Assembly (NCBI GenBank): GCA_032622095.1
Contig: CP136064.1
Location: 4,400,280-4,464,279, forward strand
DNA from: Siphonodentalium dalli
Taxonomy: Eukaryota; Mollusca; Scaphopoda; Gadilida; Siphonodentaliidae
Direction of reading: 5' to 3'
DNA length: 64,000 bases
Shown here piece after piece: positions 23,593-38,126 of this stretch; position 1 is the stretch's first letter, and each line of letters starts with the position of its first letter. The translations under genes and the position numbers were made by a program. The notes beneath the pieces were generated by a model, which was given only the letters and a program-made list of their open reading frames with translations, had not been told where the DNA came from and ran no database searches.

Positions 23593-26500
23593 TTGACCCC
23601 ACGGCCGGTTGTAACTAGCAATCTGATTGGCTACAACGCCACGTTTAAATACCATGTCCCCCGTCACCCTTGACAGCGGGGTATAAGAGAACGTGGGCCA
23701 AACATCGTGGGTATATGAGCACATGAAACATCGGGGGTATATGAATGACCCTTGACCTGGCAGTTTTCACCAATCGTGACGTTGCTCTCGCACGCCGAAT
23801 TTGACGTCACCGGACGCCGAATCCTTAGGTCAGCTACTGAATTATTTTTATTGGTGTGAATTAATCGGTTAACCTATGAAAAAAACATACTTAAATGAAA
23901 GTGTCAGTGACACTGTAGCTCAACTTGGAAAGGGAATAATTTAATGTATTACAGTCAATGGAGCGATTAGGAATGTGGAAAGTTGAATGTCTAATACTAG
24001 TTTATCGACATGAAGATATATATAAAATCCAAGATGGTTGCTGGCGGCTATGTTTTCCAATAAAATTCAAAAGCATTTGATAGCTTTAGTCATGCAAATA
24101 GTAAAATGCAAGATGGCTGCCAGCAACCATGTTTTTGGCCAAATAACCCCAAAATGACTCGTTCCCATCTACATTCCAATTTCAACAGCCATGACAAATT
24201 TTATGATGATCAGACTAAAGGTACGACATGTAGCCCGTGCTAAAGGATTTAGTCATACAAAGTCTAAAATCAAAGATGACTGCTGGCGGCCATGTTTTTT
24301 GGCCGAATGACCCCAAAATGACTCGTTCCCATCTACATGTCATTATTAACATTCATGACAAATTTTATGATGATCAGACTAAAGATACGACCTGTAGCCC
24401 GTGCTAAAGGATTTAGTCATACAAAGAGTAAAATCCAAGATGGCTGCTGGCGGCCATGTTTTTCGGCCGAATGACCCCAAAATGAGTCGTTCCCATCTGC
24501 ATGTCACTGTTAACACCCATGATAAATTTTATGATGATCAGACTAAATGTACCACCTGTAGCCCGTGCTAAATAATTTAGTCATACAAAGATTAAAATAC
24601 AAGATGGCTGCTGGCGGCCATGTTTTTCTGTCGAATGAATCCAAAATAACTCGTTCCCATCTAGATTTCAATATTAACATCCACGACAAATTTCATGATG
24701 ATCAGACTAAAGGTACGACCTTGTGGCCCGTACTAATGGATTAATTTTTAAAATCCAAGATGGCCACTGGCGGCCATATTTTTTGTCCGAATGACCCCAA
24801 AATGACTAGTTCCCATCTACGTTCCAATTTCAACAGCCATGACAAATTTTATGATGATCAGACTAAATGTACGACCTGTAGGCCGTGCCAAAGAATTTAG
24901 TCATGCAAAGAGTAAATCTAAGATGGCTGCCGGTGGCCATGTTTTTGGGCCGAGTGACCCCAAAATTACTCGTTCCCATCTAAATGTCAATGTTAACATT
25001 CTTGACAAATTTCATGATGATCAGACCAAAGGTACGACCTGTAGCCCGTGCTAATGGATTGAATTTTGAAATACAAGATGGCCGCTGGCGGCCATGTTGT
25101 TTGTCCGAATAACCCCAAAATGATTCATTCCCATCTACATTCCAATTTCAACAGCCATGACAAATTTCATGATGATTACATTAATGGTACGACCTGTAGC
25201 CCGTGCTAAAGGATTTAGTCATACAAAGAGTAAAATCCAAAATGGCTGCTGGCGGCCATGTTTTTTTGCCGAATGACCCCAAAATGACTCGTTCCCATCT
25301 ACATATCATTGTCAACATCCATGACACAATTTATTATGATCCGACCAAAGGTACGACCTGTAGGCCGTGCCAAAGAATTTAGTCATGCAAAGAGTAAATC
25401 TAAGATGGCTGTCGGTGGCCATGTTTTTGGGCATAGTGACCCCAAAATTACACGTTCCCATCTAAATGTCAATGTTAACATTCTTGACAAATTTCATGAT
25501 GATCAGACCAAAGGTACGACCTGTAGCCCGTGCTAATGGATTGAATTTTGAAATACATGATGGCCGCTGGTGGCCATGTTGTTTGTCCGAATGACCCCAA
25601 AATGATTCGTTCCCATCTACATTCCAATTTCAACAGCCATGACAAATTTTATGATGATCATACTAAAGGTACGACCTGTAGCCCGTGCTAAAGAATTTAG
25701 TCATACAAAGAGTAAAATCCAAGATGGCTGCTGGCGGCCATGTTTTTAGGGCGAATGACCCCAAAATGACTTGTTCCCATCTACATCTCATTGCTAACAA
25801 CCGTGACAAATTTTATGATGATCAGACTAAAGGTACGACCTGTAGCCCGTGCTAAAGGATTTAGTCATACAATGAGTAAAATCCAAGATGGCTGTTGGCG
25901 GCCATGTTTTTCGGCCGAATGACCCCAAAATGACTCGTTCCCAATTACATGTCATTATTAACATTCCTGACAAATTTTACGATGATCACACTAAAGGTAC
26001 GACCTGTAGCCTGTGCTAAAGAATTTAGTCATAAAAGAGTAAAATACAAGATGGCTGCTGGCGGTCATTTTTTTTGGCCGAATGACTCCAAAATTACTCG
26101 TTCTCATCTACATGTCAATACTAACATCCATGACAATTTTCATGATGATCAGACAAACAGTACGACCTGTGGCCAATGCTAATAGATTAAATTTTGAAAT
26201 CCAAGATGGCCGCTGGTGGGCATATTTTTTGTCCGAATGACCCCGAAATGACTCGTTCCCATCTACGTTCCAATTTCAACTGCCATGGCAATTTATATGA
26301 TGATCAGACTAAAGGTACGACCTGTAGCCCGTGCTAAATGATTTAGTCATACAAAGAGTAAAATCCAATATGGCTGTTGGCGGCCATGTTTTTTCGCCGA
26401 ATGACCCCAAAATGACTCGTTCCCATCTACATGTCATTATTAACATTCATGACAAATTTTATGATGATCATACTAAAGGTACGACCTGTAGCCCGTGCTA

Positions 26501-26632
26501 AAGGATTTAGTCATACAAAGAGTAAAATCCAAGATGGCTGCTGGCGGCCACGTTTTTAGGGCGAATGACCCCAAAATGAGTCGTTCCCATCTACATCTCA
26601 TTGTTAACATCCGTGACAAATTTTATGATGAT
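23593..26632 (+). repeat. 4.7-kb macro-repeat, copy C, truncated
   Basis: Linker and core element (TAGCTCAACTT at 23916) match copy B until 26632. There, inside a ~161-bp unit after ATTTTATGATGATCA, the sequence switches directly into the 43-bp satellite. The CA tract, foldback and linker of the next copy are missing. Confidence 0.9.
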
Positions 26633-29600
26633 CATGTTATTGTCGCACAAACAGCGGTGGATAATAAAGAGAGTCCATGTTATTGTCGCACAAACAGCGG
26701 TGGATAATAAAGAGCGTTCATGTTATTGTCGCACAAACAGATGTGGATAATAAAGAGCGTTCATGTTATTGTCGCACAAACAGCTGTGGATATTAAAGAG
26801 CGTCCATGTTATTGTCGCACAAACAGCTGAAGATAATAAAGAGCGTTCATGTTATTGTCGCACAAACAGTGGTGGATAATAAAGAGAGTCCATGTTATTG
26901 TCGCACAAACAGCGGTGGATAATAAAGAGCGTTCATGTTATTGTCGCACAAACAGCGGTGGATAATAAAGAGCGTCCATGTTATTGTCGCACAAACAGCG
27001 GTGGATAGTAAAGAGAGTCCATGTTATTGTCGCACAAAGAGCGGTGGATAATAAAGAGAGTCCATGTTATTGTCGCACAAAGAGCGATGGATAATAAAGA
27101 GAGTCCATGTTATTGTCGCACAAACTGCTGTGGATAATAAAGAGCGTTCATGTTATTGTCGCACAAACAGCGGTGGATAACAAAGAGCGTTCATTGTGTT
27201 GTCGCACAAACAGCGGTGGATAATAAAGAGAGTCCATGTTATTGTCGCACAAACAGCGGTGGATAATAAAGAGCGTCCATGTTATTGTCGCACAAACAGC
27301 GGTGGATAATAAAGAGCGTTCATGTTATTGTCGTACAAACAGCGGTGGATAATAAAGAGAGTCCATGTTATTGTCGCACAAACAGTGGTGGATAATAAAG
27401 AGCGTTCATGTTATTGTCGCACAAACAGCGGTGTGTAATAAAGAGCGTCCATGCTATTGTCGCACAAACAGCAGCGGATAATAAAGAGCGTTCATGCTAT
27501 TGTCGCACAAACAGCGGTGGATAATAAAGAGCGTCCATGTTATTGTCGCACAAACAGCGGTGGATAATAAAGAGCGTTCATGCTATTGTCGCACAAACAG
27601 CGGTGGATAATAAAGAGCGTCCATGCTATTGTCGCACAAACAGCTGTGGATAATAAAGAGCGTTCATGTTATTGTCGCACAAACAGCTGTGGATATTAAA
27701 GAGCGTCCATGTTATTGTCGCACAAACAGCTGAAGATAATAAAGAGCGTTCATGCTATTGTCGCACAAACAGCGGTGGATAATAAAGAGCGTCCATGCTA
27801 TTGTCGCACAAACAGCGGTGGATAATAAAGAGAGTTCATGCTATTGTCGCACAAACAGCGGTGGATAATAAAGAGCGTCCATGCTATTGTCGCACAAACA
27901 GCGGTGGATAATAAAGAGCGTTCATGCTATTGTCGCACAAACAGCGGTGGATAATAAAGAGCGTCCATGTTATTGTCACACAAACAGCGGTGGATAATAA
28001 AGAGTGTTCATGTTATTGTCGCACAGACAGCGGTGGATAATAAAGAGAGTCCATGTTATTGTCGCACAAACAGCGGTGGATAATAAAGAGCGTTCATGTT
28101 ATTGTCACACAAACAGCTGTGGATAATAAAGAGCGTCCATGCTATTGTCGCAAAACAGCAGCGGATAATAAAGAGCGTTCATGCTATTGTCGCACAAACA
28201 GCGGTGGATAATAAAGAGCGTCCATGCTATTGTCGCACAAACAGCGGTGGATAATAAAGAGCGTTCATGCTATTGTCGCACAAACAGCGGTGGATAATAA
28301 AGAGCGTCCATGCTATTGTCGCACAAACAGCGGTGGATAATAAAGAGCGTTCATGCTATTGTCGCACAAACAGCGGTGGATAATAAAGAGCGTCCATGTT
28401 ATTGTCACACAAACAGCGGTGGATAATAAAGAGTGTTCATGTTATTGTCGCACAGACAGCGGTGGATAATAAAGTGAGTCCATGTTATTGTCGCACAAAC
28501 AGCGGTGGATAACAAAGAGCGTTCATGTTATTGTCGCACAAACAGCTGTGCATAATAAACAGCGTTCATGTTATTGTCGCACAAACAGCTGTGGATATTA
28601 AAGAGTGTCCATGTTATTGTCGCAAAAACAGCTGAAGATAATAAAGAGCGTTCATGTTATTGTCGCACAAACAGCGGTGGATAATAAAGAGCGTCCATGT
28701 CATTGTCTCACAAAACGCGGTGGATAATAAAGAGCGTTCATGTTATTGTCGCACAAACAGCTGTGGATAATAAAGAGCGTTCATGTTATTGTCGCACAAA
28801 CAGCTGTGGATATTAAAGAGCGTCCATGTTATTGTCGCACAAACAGCGGTGGATAATAAAGAGCGTTCATGTTATTGTCGCACAAACAGTGGTGGATAAT
28901 AAAGAGCGTTCATGTTATTGTCGCACAAACAGCGGTGGATAATAAAGAGCGTTCATGTTATTGTCGCACAAACAGCGGTGGATAATAAAGAGCGTCCATG
29001 TCATTGTCTCACAAAACGCGGTGGATAATAAAGAGCGTCCGTGTTATTGTCGCACAGACAGCGGTGGATAATAAAGAGAGTCCATGTTATTGTCGCACAA
29101 ACAGCGGTGGATAATAAAGAGCGTTCATGTTATGGTCGCACAAACAGCGGTGGATAATAAAGAGCGTCCATGTTATTGTCGCACAAACAGCGGTGGACAA
29201 TAAAGAGCGTTCATGTTATTGTCGCACAAACAGCGGTGGGTAACAAAGAGCGTTCATTGTGTTGTCGCACAAACAACGGTGGATAATAAAGAGAGTCCTT
29301 GTTATTGTCGCACAAACAGCGGTGGATAATAAAGAGCGTCCATGTTATTGTCGCACAAACAGCGGTGGATAATAAAGAGCGTTCATGTTATTGTCGTACA
29401 AACAGCGGTGCAAAATAAAGAGAGTCCATGTTATTGTCGCACAAACAGCGGTGGATAATAAAGAGCGTTCATGTTATTGTCGCACAAACAGCTGTGGATA
29501 ATAAAGAGCGTTCATGTTATTGTCGCACAAACAGCTGTGGATATTAAAGAGCGTCCATGTTATTGTCGCACAAACAGCTGAAGATAATAAAGAGAGTTCA

Positions 29601-32600
29601 TGTTATTGTCGCACAAACAGCGGTGAATAATAAAGAGAGTCCATGTTATTGTCGCACAAACAGCGGTGGATAATAAAGAGCGTTCATGTTATTGTCGCAC
29701 AAACAGCTGTGGATAATAAAGAGCGTTCATGTTATTGTCGCACAAACAGCTGTGGATATTAAAGAGCGTCCATGTTATTGTCGCACAAACAGCTGAAGAT
29801 AATAAAGAGCGTTCATGTTATTGTCGCACAAACAGTGGTGGATAATAAAGAGAGTCCATGTTATTGTCGCACAAACAGCGGTGGATAATAAAGAGCGTTC
29901 ATGTTATTGTCGCACAAACAGCGGTGGATAATAAAGAGCGTCCATGTTATTGTCGCACAAACAGCGGTGGATAGTAAAGAGAGTCCATGTTATTGTCGCA
30001 CAAAGAGCGGTGGATAATAAAGAGAGTCCATGTTATTGTCGCACAAACAGCGGTGGATAATAAAGAGCGTTCATGTTATTGTCGCACAAACAGCGGTGGA
30101 TAATAAAGAGCGTCCATGTTATTGTCGCACAAACAGCGGTGGATAGTAAAGAGAGTCCATGTTATTGTCGCACAAAGAGCGGTGGATAATAAAGAGAGTC
30201 CATGTTATTGTCGCACAAAGAGCGATGGATAATAAAGAGAGTCCATGTTATTGTCGCACAAACTGCTGTGGATAATAAAGAGCGTTCATGTTATTGTCGC
30301 ACAAACAGCGGTGGATAACAAAGAGCGTTCATTGTGTTGTCGCACAAACAGCGGTGGATAATAAAGAGAGTCCATGTTATTGTCGCACAAACAGCGGTGG
30401 ATAATAAAGAGCGTCCATGTTATTGTCGCACAAACAGCGGTGGATAATAAAGAGCGTTCATGTTATAGTCGTACAAACAGCGGTGGATAATAAAGAGAGT
30501 CCATGTTATTGTCGCACAAACAGTGGTGGATAATAAAGAGCGTTCATGTTATTGTCGCTCAAACAGCGGGGGATAATAAAGAGCGTTCATGATATTGTCG
30601 CACAAACAGCGGTGGATAATAAAGAGCGTCCATGTTATTGTCACACAAACAGCGGTGGATAATAAAGAGTGTTCATGTTATTGTCGCACAGACAGCGGTG
30701 GATAATAAAGAGAGTCCATGTTATTGTCGCACAAACAGCGGTGGATAATAAAGAGCGTTCATGTTATTGTCGCACAAACAGCTGTGGATAATAAAGAGCG
30801 TCCATGCTATTGTCGCACAAACAGCAGCGGATAATAAAGAGCTTTCATGCTATTGTCGCACAAACAGCGGTGGATAATAAAGAGCGTCCATGCTATTGTC
30901 ACACAAACAGCGGTGGATAATAAAGAGCGTTCATGCTATTGTCGCACAAACAGCGGTGGATAATAAAGAGCGTCCATGCTATTGTCGCACAAACAGCGGT
31001 GGATAATAAAGAGCGTTCATGCTATTGTCGCACAAACAGCGGTGGATAATAAAGAGCGTCCATGTTATTGTCACACAAACAGCGGTGGATAATAAAGAGT
31101 GTTCATGTTATTGTCGCACAGACAGCGGTGGATAATAAAGAGAGTCCATGTTATTGTCGCACAAACAGCGGTGGATAACAAAGAGCGTTCATGTTATTGT
31201 CGCACAAACAGCTGTGGATAATAAAGAGCGTTCATGTTATTGTCGCACAGACAGCTGTGTATATTAAAGAGTGTCCATGTTATTGTCGCAAAAACAGCTG
31301 AAGATAATAAAGAGCATTCATGTTATTGTCGCACAAACAGCGGTGGATAATAAAGAGAGTCCATGTTATTGTCGCACAAACAGCGGTGGATAATAAAGAG
31401 CGTTCATGTTATTGTCGCACAAACAGCTGTGGATAATAAAGAGCGTTCATGTTATTGTCGCACAAACAGCTGTGGATATTAAAGAGCGTCCATGTTATTG
31501 TGGCACAAACAGCTGAAGATAATAAAGAGCGTTCATGTTATTGTCGCACAAACAGTGGTGGATAATAAAGAGAGTCCATGTTATTGTCGCACAAACAGCG
31601 GTGGATAATAAAGAGCGTTCATGTTATTGTCGCACAAACAGCGGTGGATAATAAAGAGCGTCCATGTTATTGTCGCACAAACAGCGCTGGATAGTAAAGA
31701 GAGCCAATGTTATTGTCGCACAAAGAGCGGTGGATAATAAAAAGCGTTCATGTTATTGTCGCACAAAGAGCGGTGGATAATAAAGAGCTTCCATGTTATT
31801 GTCGCACAAACAGCGATGGATAATAAAGAGAGTCCATGTTATTGTCGCACAAACTGCTGTGGATAATAAAGAGCGTTCATGTTATTGTCGCACAAACAGC
31901 GGTGGATAACAAAGAGCGTTCATTGTGTTGTCGCACAAACAGCGGTGGATAATAAAGAGAGTCCATGTTATTGTCGCACAAACAGCGGTGGATAATAAAG
32001 AGCGTCCATGTTATTGTCGCACAAACAGCGGTGGATAATAAAGAGCGTTCATGTTATTGTCGTACAAACAGCGGTGGATAATAAAGAGAGTCCATGTTAT
32101 TGTTGCACAAACAGTGGTGGATAATAAAGAGCGTTCATGTTATTGTCACACAAACAGCTGTGGATAATAAAGAGCGTTCATGTTATTGTCGTACAAACAG
32201 CGGTGGATAATAAAGAGAGTCCATGTTATTGTCGCACAAACAGTGGTGGATAATAAAGAGCGTCCATGTTATTGTCGCACAAACAGCTGAAGATAATAAA
32301 GAGCGTTCATGTTATTGTCGCACAAACAGTGGTGGATAATAAAGAGAGTCCATGTTATTGTCGCACAAACAGCGGTGGATAATAAAGAGCGTTCATGTTA
32401 TTGTCGCACACACAGCGGTGGATAATAAAGAGCGTCCATGTTATTGTCGCACAAACAGCGGTGGATAGTAAAGAGAGTCCATGTTATTGTCGCACAAAGA
32501 GCGGTGGATAATAAAGAGCTTCCATGTTATTGTCGCACAAACAGCGGTGGATAATAAAAAGCGTTCATGTTATTGTCGCACAAAGAGCGGTGGATAATAA

Positions 32601-35600
32601 AGAGAGTCCATGTTATTGTCGCACAAAGAGCGATGGATAATAAAGAGAGTCCATGTTATTGTCGCACAAACTGCTGTGGATAATAAAGAGCGTTCATGTT
32701 ATTGTCGCACAAACAGCGGTGGATAACAAAGAGCGTTCATTGTGTTGTCGCACAAACAGCGGTGGATAATAAAGAGAGTCCATGTTATTGTCGCACAAAC
32801 AGCTGTGGATATTAAAGAGCGTCCATGTTATTGTCGCACAAACAGCTGAAGATAATAAAGAGCGTCCATGTTATTGTCACACAAACAGCGGTGGATAATA
32901 AAGAGTGTTCATGTTATTGTCGCACAGACAGCGGTGGATAATAAAGAGAGTCCATGTTATTGTCGCATAAACAGCGGTGGATAATAAAGAGCGTTCATGT
33001 TATTGTCGCACAAACAGCTGAAGATAATAAAGAGCGTCCATGCTATTGTCGCACAAACAGCAGCGGATAATAAAGAGCGTTCATGCTATTGTCGCACAAA
33101 CAGCGGTGGATAATAAAGAGCGTCCATGTTATTGTCGCACAAACAGCGGTGGATAATAAAGAGCGTTCATGCTATTGTCGCACAAACAGCGGTGGATAGT
33201 AAAGAGAGTCCATGTTATTGTCGCACAAAGAGCGGTGGATAATAAAGAGCTTCCATGTTATTGTCGCACAAAGAGCGGTGGATAATAAAGAGAGTCCATG
33301 TTATTGTCGCACAAAGAGCGATGGATAATAAAGAGAGTCCATGTTATTGTCGCACAAACTGCTGTGGATAATAAAGAGCGTCCATGCTATTGTCGCACAA
33401 ACAGCGGTGGATAATAAAGAGCGTTCATGCTATTGTCGCACAGACAGCGGTGGATAATAAAGAGAGTCCATGTTATTGTCGCACAAACAGCGGTGGATAA
33501 CAAAGAGCGTTCATGTTATTGTCGCACAAACAGCTGTGGATAATAAAGAGCGTTCATGTTATTGTCGCACAAACAGCTGTGGATATTAAAGAGTGTCCAT
33601 GTTATTGTCGCAAAAACAGCTGAAGATAATAAAGAGCGTTCATGTTATTGTCGGACAAACAGCGGTGGATAATAAAGAGAGTCCATGTTATTGTCGCACA
33701 AACAGCGGTGGATAATAAAGAGCGTTCATGTTATTGTCGCACAAACAGCTGTGGATAATAAAGAGCGTTCATGTTATTGTCGCACAAACAGCTGTGGATA
33801 TTAAAGAGCGTCCATGTTATTGTGGCACAAACAGCTGAAGATAATAAAGAGCGTTCATGTTATTGTCGCACAAACAGTGGTGGATAATAAAGAGAGTCCA
33901 TGTTATTGTCGCACAAACAGCGGTGGATAATAAAGAGCGTTCATGTTATTGTCGCACAAACAGCGGTGGATAATAAAGAGCGTCCATGTTATTGTCGCAC
34001 AAACAACGGTGGATAGTAAAGAGAGTCCATGTTATTGTCGCACAAAGAGCGGTGGATAATAAAAAGCGTTCATGTTATTGTCGCACAAAGAGCGGTGGAT
34101 AATAAAGAGCTTCCATGTTATTGTCGCACAAACAGCGATGGATAATAAAGAGAGTCCATGTTATTGTCGCACAAACTGCTGTGGATAATAAAGAGCGTTC
34201 ATGTTATTGTCGCACAAACAGCGGTGGATAACACAGAGCGTTCATTGTGTGGTCGCACAAACAGCTGTGGATAATAAAGAGCGTTCATGTTATTGTCGTA
34301 CAAACAGCGGTGGATAATAAAGAGAGTCCATGTTATTGTCGCACAAACAGTGGTGGATAATAAAGAGCGTCCATGTTATTGTCGCACAAACAGCTGAAGA
34401 TAATAAAGAGCGTTCATGTTATTGTCGCACAAACAGTGGTGGATAATAAAGAGAGTCCATGTTATTGTCGCACAAACAGCGGTGGATAATAAAGAGCGTT
34501 CATGTTATTGTCGCACACACAGCGGTGGATAATAAAGAGCGTCCATGTTATTGTCGCACAAACAGCGGTGGATAGTAAAGAGAGTCCATGTTATTGTCAC
34601 ACAAAGAGCGGTGGATAATAAAGAGCTTCCATATTATTGTCGCACAAACAGCGGTGGATAATAAAAAGCGTTCATGTTATTGTCGCACAAAGAGCGGTGG
34701 ATAATAAAGAGAGTCCATGTTATTGTCGCACAAAGAGCGATGGATAATAAAGAGAGTCCATGTTATTGTCGCACAAACTGCTGTGGATAATAAAGAGCGT
34801 TCATGTTATTGTCGCACAAACAGCGGTGGATAACAAAGAGCGTTCGTTGTGTTGTCGCACAAACAGCGGTGGATAATAAAGAGAGTCCATGTTATTGTCG
34901 CACAAACAGCGGTGGATAATAAAGAGCGTCCATGTTATTGTCGCACAAACAGTGGTGGATAATAAAGAGCGTTCATGTTATTGTCGTACAAACAGCGGTG
35001 GATAATAAAGAGAGTCCATGTTATTGTCGCACAAACAGTGGTGGATAATAAAGAGCGTTCATGTTATTGTCGCACAAACAGCGGTGTGTAATAAAGAGCG
35101 TCCATGCTATTGTCGCACAAACATCAGCGGATAATAAAGAGCGTTCATGCTATTGTCGCACAAATAGCGGTGGATAATAAAGAGCGTCCATGTTATTGAC
35201 GCACAAACAGCGGTGGATAATAAAGAGCGTTCATGCTATTGTCGCACAAACAGCGGTGGATAATAAAGAGCGTCCATGCTATTGTCGCACAAACAGCTGT
35301 GGATAATAAAGAGCGTTCATGTTATGGTCGCGCAAACAGCTGTGGATATTAAAGAGCGTCCATGTTATTGTCGCACAAACAGCTGAAGATAATAAAGAGC
35401 GTCCATGCTATTGTCGCACAAACAGCGGTGGATAATAAAGAGCGTCCATGCTATTGTCGCACAAACAGCGGTGGATAATAAAGAGCGTTCATGCTATTGT
35501 CGCACAAACAGCGGTGGATAATAAAGAGCGTCCATGCTATTGTCGCACAAACAGCGGTGGATAATAAAGAGCGTCCATGTTATTGTCACACAAACAGCGG

Positions 35601-37147
35601 TGGATAATAAAGAGTGTTCATGTTATTGTCGCACAGACAGCGGTGGATAATAAAGAGAGTCCATGTTATTGTCGCACAAACAGCGGTGGATAATAAAGAG
35701 CGTTCATGCTATTGTCGCGCAAACAGCGGTGGATAATAAAGAGTGTTCATGTTATTGTCGCACAGACAGCGGTGGATAATAAAGAGCGTTCATGCTATTG
35801 TCACACAAACAGCGGTGGATAATAAAGAGCGTCCATGCTATTGTCGCACAAACAGCGGTGGAAAATAAAGAGTGTTCATGCTATTGTCGCACAAACAGCG
35901 GTGGATAATAAAGAGCGTTCATGTTATTGTCGCACAGACAGCGGTGGATAATAAAGAGCGTCCATGTTATTGTCACACAAACAGCGGTGGATAATAAAGA
36001 GCGTTCATGTTATTGTCGCACAAACAGCTGTGGATATTAAAGAGTGTCCATGTTATTGTCGCAAAAACAGCTGAAGATAATAAAGAGCGTTCATGTTATT
36101 GTCGCACAAACAGCGGTGGATAATAAAGAGAGTCCATGTTATTGTCGCACAAACAGTGGTGGATAATAAAGAGCGTTCATGTTATTGTCGCACAAACAGC
36201 GGTGGATAATAAAGAGCGTTCATGTTATTGTCGCACAAACAGCGGTGGCTAATAAAGAGCGTCCATGTTATTGTCGCACAAACAGCGGTGGATAGTAAAG
36301 AGAGTCCATGTTATTGTCGCACAAAGAGCGGTGGATAATACAAAGCGTTCATGTTATTGTCGCACAAAGAGCGGTGGATAATAAAGAGCTTCCATGTTAT
36401 TGTCGCACAAACAGCGATGGATAATAAAGAGAGTCCATGTTATTGTCGCACAAACTGCTGTGGATAATAAAGAGCGTTCATGTTATTGTCGCACAAACAG
36501 CGGTGGATAACAAAGAGCGTTCATTGTGTTGTCGCACAAACAGCGGTGGATAATAAAGAGAGTCCATGTTATTGTCGCACAAACAGCGGTGGATAATAAA
36601 GAGCGTCCATGTTATTGTCGCACAAACAGCGGTGGATAATAAAGAGCGTTCATGTTATTGTCGTACAAACAGCGGTGGATAATAAAGAGAGTCCATGTTA
36701 TTGTCGCACAAACAGTGGTGGATAATAAAGAGCGTTCATGTTATTGTCGCACAAACAGCTGTGGATAATAAAGAGCGTTCATGTTATTATCGCACAAACA
36801 GCTGTGGATATTAAAGAGCGTCCATGTTATTGTCGCACAAACAGCGGTGGATAATAAAGAGCGTTCATGTTATTGTCGCACAAACAGTGTTGGATAATAA
36901 AGAGAGTCCATGTTATTGTCGCACAAACAGCGGTGGATAATAAAGAGCGTTCATGTTATTGTCGCACAAACAGCGGTGGATAATAAAGAGCGTCCATGTT
37001 ATTGTCGCACAAACAGCGGTGGATAGTAAAGAGAGTCCATGTTATTGTCGCACAAAGAGCGGTGGATAATAAAGAGCTTCCATGTTATTGTCGCACAAAC
37101 AGCAGTGGATAATAAAGAGCGTTCGTGTTATTGTCGCACAAAGAGCA
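26633..37147 (+). repeat. Main 43-bp satellite array (10.5 kb)
   Basis: About 244 uninterrupted head-to-tail units. Diagnostic variants recur at multiples of 43: the TCATTGTGTTG variant lies at 27191, 30329, 31920, 32737, 34844 (as TCGTTGTG) and 36521. The spacings are 73 (less one base), 37, 19, 49 and 39 units, so phase is kept over 10 kb. Local blocks are duplicated several times. The array ends at 37147 in the sequence leading to a LINE fragment. No gene inside. Confidence 0.97.
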
Positions 37148-37194
37148 CATGTGATGGGGTTGACATAGGATTATGTCGTTAATAGTCGATAGTT

Positions 37195-37350
37195 GCCTGG
37201 AGTACTCTTTGTTCCTTTCTTGTATATTGGAACTCAGATACATTATTTCAAGGCTGAGGGAGTACCCCTTCTTCGATTGATTTGTTGTACATGTTGCTTA
37301 TGGGTGTACTAAGACTTGATGCAGTCGCCCATAGAAACGTGATTAATATT
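37195..37350 (-). pseudogene. LINE reverse-transcriptase fragment
   Basis: The minus strand reads FLWATASSLSTPIS, then NKSIEEGVLPQ, a stop, and YTRK. This parallels the LINE at 46913-47030, which has FLWATASSL and GVLPQAWNNASVAPIYKK. It is a short relic of the same CR1/Jockey-like family, carrying a stop codon. Confidence 0.65.
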
Positions 37351-37423
37351 TGTTGACACATGTCTTGGTTAATATAGAGAAATACGAACAAGAAGCTTAT
37401 AATCAGATTGTCTAATAAATAAA

Positions 37424-38126
37424 ATTGTGTGGGATACTGACCTATTATCCTTTAGGGAGTATTGTGTGGGATACTGACCTATTATCCTTTAGGGAGTATT
37501 GTGTGGGATACTGACCTATTATCCTTTAGGGAGTATTGTGTGGGATACTGACCTATTATCCTTTAGGGAATATTGTGTGGGATTCTGACCTATTATCCTT
37601 TAGGGAGTATTGTGTGGGATACTGATCTATTATCCTTTAGGGAGTATTGTGTGGGATACTGACCTATTATCCTTTAGGGAGTATTGTGTGGGATACTGAC
37701 CTATTATCCTTTAGGGAGTATTGTGTGGGATACTGACCTATTAACCTTTAGGGAGTATTGTGTGGGATACTGACCTATTATCCTTTAGGGAGTATTGTGT
37801 GGGATACTGACCTATTATCCTTTAGGGAGTATTGTGTGGGATACTGACCTATTATCCTTTAGGGAGTATTGTGTGGGATACTGACCTATTATCCTTTAGG
37901 GAGTATTGTGTGGGATACTGACCTATTATCCTTTAGGGAGTATTGTGTGGGATACTGACCTATTATCCTTTAGGGAGTATTGTGTGGGATACTGACCTAT
38001 TATCCTTTAGGGAGTATTGTGTGGGATACTGACCTATTATCCTTTAGGGAGTATTGTGTGGGATACTGACCTATTATCCTTTAGGGAGTATTGTGTGGGA
38101 TACTGACCTATTATCCTTTAGGGATT
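37424..38126 (+). repeat. 37-bp minisatellite, 19 units
   Basis: Nineteen tandem units (703 bp = 19 x 37) containing ATTGTGTGGGATACTGACCT and ATTATCCTTTAGGGAG. Variation is minimal (a few single-base changes). The last unit ends GGGATT. The paralogue at 40506 has seven. Confidence 0.95.

Noticed and set aside
15581-26707. 70-95-codon frames with KMAAGGHVFGPNDPK as small proteins
   Set aside because: They recur once per ~161-bp unit with stops in each unit and arbitrary starts. Several reading frames and both strands are equally open.
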